NCBI GenBank assembly: GCA_026394095.1
Contig: JAPKYY010000228.1
Coordinates: 1 to 5,444 of the forward strand
Direction: 5' to 3'
Length of the DNA stretch: 5,444 nucleotides
DNA from: Acidobacteriota bacterium
GTDB taxonomy: Bacteria > Acidobacteriota > Terriglobia > Bryobacterales > Bryobacteraceae
Numbering within the stretch: position 1 is the stretch's first letter; each line of letters begins with the position of its first letter. Below the pieces are notes generated by a model. The model was not told the origin of the DNA and did no database searches. It worked only from the letters and a program-made list of their open reading frames with translations. A program made the position numbers and the translations under genes. Shown here piece after piece: positions 1 through 5,444 of the stretch.

Positions 1-47
1 TTAAGCCGCTCATCGTTCAAGAACAAACCTCAAACAACGGCCACTAA
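1..47 (+). CDS. possible 3' end of an upstream gene (14 codons plus stop)
   Basis: Read from base 3, the edge of the window is open and gives KPLIVQEQTSNNGH followed by TAA at 45-47. The stop shares its last A with the ATG of the debranching-enzyme gene (TAATG). The same TAATG overlap joins the phosphatase and sulfatase genes further down, which supports a real upstream cistron in the same operon. A second frame, read from base 1, also stays open across this stretch, so the evidence is positional only. The polar tail matches no family I recognise and the product cannot be named. In many genomes GDE_N/GDE_C genes sit next to glycosyltransferase or amylase-family genes, but nothing here shows that. 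Confidence 0.4.
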   Translation, partial: KPLIVQEQTSNNGH

Positions 48-1939
48 TGCGCTCCGATGCGTTCGTCGATGCTGCCCGCTGCAAGGATTTCACCCTTGAA
101 TGGCTAGACACCAACGGTATCGGTGGCTACGCCATGGGCACTGTCGCCGGGCTCAGAACCCGTCGGTACCATAGCCTTCTCAATTCAGGCAAACCAACCA
201 ACGTCTGGCTCAGCAGCCTCGAAGACCGCCTTCACCTCGATGGCCAGACTTACGAGCTGGCCACCCACCAGTACCCCGGCGCTGTCGCTCCCAGGGGCTG
301 CGAACTCCTCAGCGAGTTCCGCCTTGCCCCCTACCCAAGCTGGCTCTATCGCATCGGCGAAGCTACCCTCATCAAGGAGGTCATGCTGATCGATAGCGAG
401 CCGAGCGTGATGGTCCGCTACTGCTGCTCTGAGAACGCAACACTCGACCTTCGTCCCTTCCTCGCCGGTCGCCCGCAGCACTCACTCCTGCAAGCCAGCA
501 CTGAAAACGAATGGGCCATCGAAGGCAATCTGAAGCTCAGCCGCCCCGGCGCTACCATCTACATCCGCAGTGACGCCACCAGCTTCGAACAGCACCCCGA
601 CTGGTACCGGCGTTTCCAATATGCCGTCGATCGCAACCGGGGTCTCGACTTCGAAGAAGACCTCTGGACGCCCGGCCTCCTCCACTTCAATCTCCGCGCC
701 GACACCTGGGTCTACCTTGTCTGCAGCCTCGACCAAGACCCCGGCCCCCTCGACCCTCTCAAGCTCCTCAAGGCCATCGAAGCAAAAGAACACCGCTTCC
801 CTACCCCGCATAACCTTGAAGACCGGCTCTCAAACGGAGCCGAGCACTTCATCTTCAACAACAGAGTCATCGCCGGCTACCCCTGGTTTACCGACTGGGG
901 CCGCGACACTTTCATTTCCCTGCCCGGCCTTTTCCTGGCCCGAAACAAGCTCGATGCAGCTGGCCGCACCATCGAGAACTTCCTCGCCCAACGTCGCGAC
1001 GGCCTGATCCCCAACCGGATCACCGACGATGGCTCCACGCCCGAATACAACTCCGTCGACGCCACTCTCTGGCTCTATATCGCCGTCTGGCAGTGGCTTG
1101 AGTGCGGCGGCAACCGGCAACTCTTCCAGGACCGCTTCTTTCTGCCCATGAGCGAGATGCTCCAAACCATGGCCCGCGGCACACACTTCGGGATCTGCTG
1201 CGACCCGGCAGACGGCCTTCTGAGTGCCGGTACACCAGAGACCCAGATCACCTGGATGGACGCCCGCTGCAACGGCATCGCCATCACCCCACGCTCAGGC
1301 AAACCAGTGGAGATCAACGCACTCTGGTATAACGCCCTGAGGCTGATGACGACCTGGGCCCGCGAGCGTGGCGACTTCGCCACCGAATCCAAATTCGGCA
1401 GTATGGCGAATCAGGCCATCTCCGGCTTCACCAATTCCTTCTGGAACCAGGAAAAATCCTGCCTTTACGACGTCATCGGGGACAGCCAGATCCGCCCAAA
1501 TCAACTCTTCGCCCTCTCGCTGCCCTACCCTCTGGTGATCCGTAGCAAAGGCGAGCTCATCCTCGAAACAGTCGAACGCACTCTACTGACGCCAATGGGC
1601 CTGCGCACCCTCGCCCCCGGCGAAGCAAGCTACCGGCCGCGCTTTGAAGGCGGCCCATTCGAGCGCGACAGCGCCTACCATCAAGGCACAGTCTGGCCCT
1701 GGCTCTTCGGGCCCTATGCCCGAGCCTGCCTGAAGATCCGGCCCAATATGGAAGTCGAAAAAGCGAGGCTAAAGCAGCTCCTCACCAACTTCGTCTCCAG
1801 CGAACTGGATCGAGGTTGCCTGGGCCAATTGGCTGAAGTTTACGATGGCGATCCCCCGCAGCGAGAAGGTGGCACGCCCGCCCAGGCATGGAGCGTTGCA
1901 GAAATACTCTGGCTGCTCAAGCAAGAACTGGCATCCTAG
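47..1939 (+). CDS. glycogen-debranching enzyme, amylo-alpha-1,6-glucosidase type (GDE_N + GDE_C, GH133-like)
   Basis: This 630-residue protein should hydrolyse alpha-1,6-linked glucose stubs at branch points of glycogen or related alpha-glucans in the cytoplasm; no signal peptide or membrane segment is visible. Residues about 17-225 form the N-terminal beta-sandwich domain (GDE_N), with the family signature EWLDTNGIGGYAMGT at 18-32 and RTRRYHSLL at 37-45. Residues about 265-625 are the (alpha/alpha)6 catalytic domain (GDE_C): GYPWFTDWGRDTFISLPG (277-294), DGLIPNRI (318-325), YNSVDATLW (334-342), TWMDAR (402-407), EINALWYNAL (422-431), YHQGTVWPWL (544-553) and LGQLAEVYDGD (592-602). By analogy with the glucosidase half of eukaryotic debranching enzyme, Asp405 and Glu597 are the likely catalytic acid and base. 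There is no GH13 transferase domain, as usual for the short bacterial form, and length is normal. ATG 47 is the only ATG between the in-frame stop at 2-4 and the conserved N-terminus. It lacks a clear Shine-Dalgarno sequence, which fits coupling to an upstream gene. Confidence 0.93.
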   Translation: MRSDAFVDAARCKDFTLEWLDTNGIGGYAMGTVAGLRTRRYHSLLNSGKPTNVWLSSLEDRLHLDGQTYELATHQYPGAVAPRGCELLSEFRLAPYPSWLYRIGEATLIKEVMLIDSEPSVMVRYCCSENATLDLRPFLAGRPQHSLLQASTENEWAIEGNLKLSRPGATIYIRSDATSFEQHPDWYRRFQYAVDRNRGLDFEEDLWTPGLLHFNLRADTWVYLVCSLDQDPGPLDPLKLLKAIEAKEHRFPTPHNLEDRLSNGAEHFIFNNRVIAGYPWFTDWGRDTFISLPGLFLARNKLDAAGRTIENFLAQRRDGLIPNRITDDGSTPEYNSVDATLWLYIAVWQWLECGGNRQLFQDRFFLPMSEMLQTMARGTHFGICCDPADGLLSAGTPETQITWMDARCNGIAITPRSGKPVEINALWYNALRLMTTWARERGDFATESKFGSMANQAISGFTNSFWNQEKSCLYDVIGDSQIRPNQLFALSLPYPLVIRSKGELILETVERTLLTPMGLRTLAPGEASYRPRFEGGPFERDSAYHQGTVWPWLFGPYARACLKIRPNMEVEKARLKQLLTNFVSSELDRGCLGQLAEVYDGDPPQREGGTPAQAWSVAEILWLLKQELAS

Positions 1940-1944
1940 TTAAA

Positions 1945-3111
1945 GTGTCCCGCGCCCTAATCCTCGTATACGCAACCATCTTCCTTGATGTCCTCGGGCT
2001 TGGTGTCCTCATCCCGGTACTGCCCTACTATGCCCAGCAATACCGCACCGACGCTCTGACCGTCGGCTTTCTCAGCGCCGCCTTCTCAATCGCACAGTTC
2101 ATAGCCAGCCCCTTCCTTGGCGCGCTGAGTGATCGAATCGGACGCCGGCCTGTCATCCTTTGCAACATCCTCGGTTCCTCCTTCGCCTACTTCCTCTTCG
2201 GCTGGGCCAACACATTGTGGCTCCTCATGCTCGCCCGGGTTCTCGAAGGCATTACCGGTGGCAGTATCTCAACGGCTCAGGCCTACATTGCCGATGTCAC
2301 CCCACCCGAAGATCGCATGAAGCGCTTCGGCCTGATAGGCGCAGTCTTTGGTTTGGGCTTCGTCATCGGCCCCGCCTTTGGCGGTTTCTTGAGCACCTAT
2401 AGCCTCGCAGCCCCAGCTTACGCCGCCGGGACGCTCTGCCTTATCGCCGCTATCTTCGGCTACTTCATGCTCCCCGAGAGCCTGCCACTTGAGAAGCGGA
2501 GTACTGCCAAGCTGCAACTCTCTGACGCCAACCCTTTCCTCAAGATCTCGCAAGCTCTCTCCCGCGATTCGATCCGTCCCATCCTGATCGCGATCTTCGT
2601 AGTCAACGTTGCCTTCAGTGCCCTGCAATCAAACTTCGCCGTCTTTACGCTGAAGCGCTTCCAGATGGGCCCGCAAGACAACGCCTGGATCTTTGTCTAC
2701 ATCGGCTGCCTCAGCATCTTCATGCAAGGCGTAGTTGTCCGAAAGATGCCGAAGACACTGAACCCTGTTACCACCTGCATCACTGGCCTGACTGCCATGT
2801 CGATCGGCTTCCTCGGCATCAGCCTCTCGCAAGCCTCATGGCATCTCTATCCAGCTATCGCCATCATGGCCTTTGGCAACGGCATAGCCGCCCCTATGCT
2901 TACAGGCCTGATCTCCCGCCGCGTGGGCGAACGCGAACAAGGCACGGTACTTGGCTCCTCGCAAGCCATCCTCAGTTCGACACGTATTGTCGGCCCACTC
3001 TTCGCCGGCTTTGTCTTCGACGCACTCGGCAGCGGAGCTCCATACTGGATCGGCGCAATCCTCGCAATCGCCGGCGCGGCTATCGTTGCCCGCACTCCAC
3101 AGCAAGGATAA
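1945..3111 (+). CDS. MFS transporter, TetA-like DHA1 drug:H+ antiporter family
   Basis: From GTG 1945 the product is 388 residues, normal for 12-helix MFS exporters, with about twelve hydrophobic segments (roughly 3-25, 39-60, 69-88, 91-112, 127-149, 155-177, 210-230, 247-265, 274-294, 300-321, 336-357, 366-384). Family motifs are clear. Helix 1 carries [14 protein letters not shown] with Asp15, the first intracellular loop has motif A ([12 protein letters not shown], 59-70), helix 4 has the motif B arginine ([11 protein letters not shown], 96-106) followed by [12 protein letters not shown] (113-124), and helix 5 has the antiporter motif C ([10 protein letters not shown], 138-147). These point to proton-coupled export at the inner membrane. 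TetA-like proteins also include general and sugar exporters, so the substrate is unknown and tetracycline resistance should not be assumed. GTG 1945 lies 5 bases after the debrancher stop and gives a TetA-like short N-terminus. ATG 1888 would add 19 residues encoded inside the debrancher gene. Neither start has a good ribosome binding site. Confidence 0.9.
   Translation: MSRALILVYATIFLDVLGLGVLIPVLPYYAQQYRTDALTVGFLSAAFSIAQFIASPFLGALSDRIGRRPVILCNILGSSFAYFLFGWANTLWLLMLARVLEGITGGSISTAQAYIADVTPPEDRMKRFGLIGAVFGLGFVIGPAFGGFLSTYSLAAPAYAAGTLCLIAAIFGYFMLPESLPLEKRSTAKLQLSDANPFLKISQALSRDSIRPILIAIFVVNVAFSALQSNFAVFTLKRFQMGPQDNAWIFVYIGCLSIFMQGVVVRKMPKTLNPVTTCITGLTAMSIGFLGISLSQASWHLYPAIAIMAFGNGIAAPMLTGLISRRVGEREQGTVLGSSQAILSSTRIVGPLFAGFVFDALGSGAPYWIGAILAIAGAAIVARTPQQG
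3104..3108 (+). promoter_or_regulatory. ribosome binding site of the phoD-like gene
   Basis: AAGGA at 3104-3108 lies inside the last codons of the MFS gene, 10 bases before ATG 3119. It decides the start: ATG 3119 begins the RRQFLA leader in the phosphatase frame. The nearer ATG at 3111 is only two bases from the AAGGA and is out of frame with the phosphatase. Confidence 0.7.
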
Positions 3112-3118
3112 TGGCTCT

Positions 3119-4582
3119 ATGTTCCGCCGTCAGTTTCTCGCCAGCCTCGCGACTCCACTCCTGGGCGCTCCTCGATTCACCACCGACCCCTTCACCCAGG
3201 GAATCGCTTCAGGCGATCCTCTCCCTGACGGCATCGTTCTCTGGACTCGCCTAACATCCCCGCAACTTGCGGAGAGTCTTGAGGTCGAATGGATCGTTGC
3301 TGAAGACGAGGGACTTAAGAAGATCGTAAAGCGCGGCAAGGAAGTCGCGACACCCCAATTCGCCCACACGGTTCATGCAGATGTCAGGGGGCTCAAGCCC
3401 GCCCGCTGGTATTGGTATCAATTCCGCTGCGGCGGAGCAGAGTCTCGTGTCGGCCGCACTCGCACAGCCCCGGCTCCCAACAGCCAGGATCCCCTCCGCT
3501 TCGCCTTTGCCAGTTGTCAGAATTACGAGCAGGGCTACTTCACTGCCTACGAGCACATGGCCAAGGAAGACTTGCATCTGGTTGTCCATCTGGGCGATTA
3601 CATCTATGAAGGCGGCCCCTCAGCCAACCGTCCACGCAAGCATGACTCGCCCGAGATTCAGACACTCACTGACTATCGCAACCGCTATGCCCTCTATCGC
3701 AGCGACAAAGACCTTCGCCGCATCCACGAGGTCTTTCCCTTCATCGTCACCTGGGACGACCATGAAGTGGACAACAACTATGCGAACGACAAGGAAGAGC
3801 GAGGTGCCCCTCGAGACCAGTTTCTCGAACGACGAGCCAACGCCTATCAGGCCTATTACGAGCACATGCCTTTGCGGAAGCCCTCGTTGCCGCGAGGCAC
3901 AAGCCTCGACCTCTATCGCAGTCTCGACTACGGCAAGATGGCACGCTTCCATGTCCTGGACACAAGGCAATACCGCAGCGATCAGCCCTGCGGAGACGGC
4001 CGCAAGCCTCAATGCGAAGCAGCGCTCAGTGTAGAACAGACAATGCTTGGCGAAGCTCAGGAAAAGTGGCTTATGGCAGGCATGAAGGCAGCGCCCCAAA
4101 CCTGGAATATCCTGGCCAACCAGGTGATGTTCGCCAAAGTCGATGTCAAGCCAGGCGAGGGCGCCGAGTACTCGATGGACCAGTGGAGCGGCTATGAAGT
4201 TCCGCGCCAACGGCTCATCCAGTTCTTTGACCAAGCCAAGCCGAAGAACCCGGTGATCATCACGGGCGACATTCACTCCAACTGGGTGAGCGACATCACG
4301 ACCAACGCAAATTCTCATGTAGGAGTTGAGTTCGTCGGCACCTCGATCACTTCAGGCGGCGACGGTACTGACCTTCCAATCGCTGAGACAAACTTCAAGC
4401 GGGAGAATCCGAACCTGCATTACTTCCTCGCCAAGCGAGGCTACGTTTCATGCTCGGTTGATAATAAGCTGTTCAAGAGTGAGTACCGGATCGTCCCCAC
4501 TGTCACAAGCCCTGGGTCACCGATCGAAACTCGCGCCAAATTTGTAGTTGAAGCCGGAACAAACCGGGTGGAGAAGGCCTAA
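3119..4582 (+). CDS. phoD: PhoD-family alkaline phosphatase/phosphodiesterase with Tat-like leader
   Basis: From ATG 3119 the product is 487 residues. PhoD enzymes release phosphate from phosphomono- and diesters outside the cytoplasm with an Fe3+/Ca2+ centre, and are usually Tat-exported already folded. The N-terminus MFRRQFLASLATPLL is a short twin-arginine-type leader. Residues about 24-116 are the Ig-like PhoD N-domain (TQGIASGDPLPDGIVLWTRL, 26-45). The catalytic domain shows FASCQNYEQGY (130-140) with Cys133, the expected Fe3+ thiolate ligand; HLGDYIYEG (157-165); TWDDHEVDNNY (211-221); DTRQYRSDQPCGDG (281-294); and ITGDIHSNW (381-389) with Asp384 and His386. All metal-site motifs are present, so it looks active. 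Cys291 and Cys299 may form a disulfide. The frame stays open back to ATG 2951, but that 56-residue extension is encoded within the MFS gene, is Ser/Ala/Pro-rich and would bury the leader, so I reject it. The gene starts 7 bases after the MFS stop. No Pho box is visible nearby, so phosphate control cannot be judged. Assignment to PhoD is firm; the true substrate is not known. Confidence 0.93.
   Translation: MFRRQFLASLATPLLGAPRFTTDPFTQGIASGDPLPDGIVLWTRLTSPQLAESLEVEWIVAEDEGLKKIVKRGKEVATPQFAHTVHADVRGLKPARWYWYQFRCGGAESRVGRTRTAPAPNSQDPLRFAFASCQNYEQGYFTAYEHMAKEDLHLVVHLGDYIYEGGPSANRPRKHDSPEIQTLTDYRNRYALYRSDKDLRRIHEVFPFIVTWDDHEVDNNYANDKEERGAPRDQFLERRANAYQAYYEHMPLRKPSLPRGTSLDLYRSLDYGKMARFHVLDTRQYRSDQPCGDGRKPQCEAALSVEQTMLGEAQEKWLMAGMKAAPQTWNILANQVMFAKVDVKPGEGAEYSMDQWSGYEVPRQRLIQFFDQAKPKNPVIITGDIHSNWVSDITTNANSHVGVEFVGTSITSGGDGTDLPIAETNFKRENPNLHYFLAKRGYVSCSVDNKLFKSEYRIVPTVTSPGSPIETRAKFVVEAGTNRVEKA
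4570..4577 (+). promoter_or_regulatory. ribosome binding site of the sulfatase gene
   Basis: GGAGAAGG at 4570-4577 is a strong Shine-Dalgarno sequence within the last codons of the phosphatase gene; its GGAG core is 8 bases before ATG 4582. Together with the TAATG overlap at 4580-4584 it supports ATG 4582 as the start and translational coupling of the two genes. Confidence 0.7.
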
Positions 4583-5444
4583 TGAATCGTCGCGAATTCC
4601 TTGCAACCAGCGCAGCACCACTGCTTCAGACCAGGCAACCGAACATCCTATGGGTAACCTGCGAGGACATGAGCCCCAACCTGGGCTGCTACGGCGACAA
4701 GTACGCCAAGTCTCCGACGATTGACGCCCTTGCCGAGCGAAGCCTGCGTTATCGCCACGCCTGGTCTTGCGCTCCCGTTTGCGCTCCTGCACGAACCACC
4801 ATCATCAGCGGCATGTACCCGCCATCTACTGGCGCTGAACACATGCGCAGCGAAACCAAGCTCGCTCCAGGGCAGAAGATGTTCCCGCAAATTCTGCGTG
4901 AGGCAGGCTACTACACCTCGAATAACTCGAAGGAAGACTACAATCTCGTCCATACAGGCAAGGTTTGGGACGACAGCTCGAACAAAGCTCACTGGCGCAA
5001 TCGCGACCCCAAGCAACCCTTCTTCAGCGTCTTCAACTTCATCATCACGCACGAGAGCCAGATCCGGACGCCGGGACACAAACTCAAGCACGACCCGCGC
5101 GAAGTGCATGTGCCAGCCTACATGCCCGACAACGAGATCGTCCGCCGAGACTGGGCTCAATATTACGACAACATCTCAACGATGGACGACATGGTGAAGA
5201 AGACACTGGGCGAGCTTGAGGCTGACGGCCTCAAGGATTCAACCATCGTCTTCTTCTACTCAGATCATGGCGCTGGTATGCCGCGATCAAAGCGTTGGCC
5301 TTACAACTCAGGGCTGCAAGTCCCGATGATGGTACACATTCCTGAGCAGTTCAAACATCTGGCACCGAAAGATTACACTCCAGGCGGATGGACAGATCGC
5401 CTGGTAAGCTTCGTCGATCTCGCCCCAACCGCGCTTGGCCTTGC
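4582..5444 (+). CDS. type I formylglycine sulfatase, N-terminal part (cut by window edge)
   Basis: From ATG 4582 the frame runs open for 287 codons to the window end, about 60% of a typical 450-500-residue sulfatase; the C-terminus lies outside. Type I sulfatases hydrolyse sulfate esters or sulfamates using a formylglycine made from an active-site Cys. The leader MNRREFLATSAAPLL is twin-arginine type. The catalytic domain follows almost at once: PNILWVTCEDMSPNLGCYGD (20-39) with Glu28-Asp29 at the metal site, then CAPAR (67-71) with Cys67 as the formylglycine site within SGMYP-type context (76-80), NNSKEDYN (114-121), FNFIITHES (151-159), YYDNISTMDDMV (194-205), and YSDHGAGMPRSKRWPYNSG (226-244) with Asp228, His229 and Lys237. 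The E-D pair and these motifs resemble bacterial proteins often labelled heparan N-sulfatase or N-sulfoglucosamine sulfohydrolase, but the substrate cannot be set from this part. No formylglycine-generating enzyme is in the window. The start overlaps the phosphatase stop (TAATG) and has a strong ribosome binding site. Confidence 0.92.
   Translation, partial: MNRREFLATSAAPLLQTRQPNILWVTCEDMSPNLGCYGDKYAKSPTIDALAERSLRYRHAWSCAPVCAPARTTIISGMYPPSTGAEHMRSETKLAPGQKMFPQILREAGYYTSNNSKEDYNLVHTGKVWDDSSNKAHWRNRDPKQPFFSVFNFIITHESQIRTPGHKLKHDPREVHVPAYMPDNEIVRRDWAQYYDNISTMDDMVKKTLGELEADGLKDSTIVFFYSDHGAGMPRSKRWPYNSGLQVPMMVHIPEQFKHLAPKDYTPGGWTDRLVSFVDLAPTALGL

Noticed and set aside
570..1007. Alternate-frame open frame inside the debrancher gene
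   Set aside because: Almost entirely Ser/Thr/Pro low-complexity translation, typical of a +1 shadow of C-rich codons; the debrancher frame carries the conserved domain here.
1937..1950. Possible terminator or promoter between the debrancher and MFS genes
   Set aside because: The gap is 5 bases; I see no inverted repeat with a T-run and no -35/-10 pair that stands out from coding sequence.
1945..3111. Calling the MFS gene a tetracycline resistance gene
   Set aside because: The motifs are those of the wider TetA-like DHA1 group, which includes many exporters of other or unknown substrates. There is no TetR-type regulator or mobile element in the window.
2951..3118. N-terminal extension of the phosphatase from ATG 2951
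   Set aside because: It overlaps the conserved end of the MFS gene, has Ser/Ala/Pro-rich shadow composition, and would place the RRQFLA leader 57 residues inside the protein. ATG 3119 has its own AAGGA site.
3375..4034. Same-strand alternate-frame open frame (219 codons) inside the phosphatase
   Set aside because: Ser/Thr/Pro/Ala-rich shadow translation with no recognisable motif, embedded in a well-conserved gene.
3620..4318. Long antisense open frame (232 codons) opposite the phosphatase
   Set aside because: It lies wholly across conserved PhoD motifs, and its composition (runs of Val, Ala, Leu, His) is what the reverse complement of G+C-rich coding sequence gives. No domain is recognisable.
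4648..5160. Antisense open frame (170 codons) opposite the sulfatase
   Set aside because: It covers the formylglycine motif and neighbouring conserved regions of the sulfatase; no domain or ribosome binding site is apparent.

Overview
The window is a compact, fully coding stretch of a moderately G+C-rich bacterial chromosome. Every gene I can support lies on the + strand and the junctions are a few bases long or overlap, so it reads as one transcription unit entered and left in mid-operon. C-ending codons (CTC, ATC, GCC, GGC) dominate in all genes, and no segment looks compositionally foreign. Two consecutive genes begin with RR-x-FLA twin-arginine-type leaders, and a sulfatase lies beside a PhoD-type phosphatase. 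That style is common in Acidobacteriota (Solibacter/Bryobacter-like) and Planctomycetes. I lean to Acidobacteriota, as an inference from style and not from any marker gene.

Layout: (1) bases 1-47 are probably the last codons of an upstream gene, ending in a TAATG overlap with the next start. (2) 47-1939 encodes a complete bacterial glycogen-debranching enzyme of the amylo-alpha-1,6-glucosidase type (GDE_N plus GDE_C, GH133-like). (3) 1945-3111 encodes a 12-helix MFS transporter of the TetA-like drug:H+ antiporter group, probably starting at GTG 1945. (4) 3119-4582 encodes a PhoD-type phosphodiesterase/alkaline phosphatase with a short Tat-like leader and a good ribosome binding site. (5) 4582-5444 is the N-terminal part of a type I formylglycine sulfatase, starting in a TAATG overlap and running off the right edge. 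It is an open frame with no stop inside the window.

Functionally the cluster mixes cytoplasmic alpha-glucan turnover (debranching), export of an unknown small molecule (MFS), and two probably exported ester hydrolases that could release phosphate and sulfate from organic esters. Nothing shows that the four act in one pathway; shared transcription is the main link. I found no RNA gene, mobile element, CRISPR array, terminator or convincing promoter, and no gap over 10 bases between genes. I see no evidence of a previously undescribed system. The most unusual points are the near-identical, very short Tat-like leaders on two unrelated hydrolases, and the start-site arrangements at the gene junctions.
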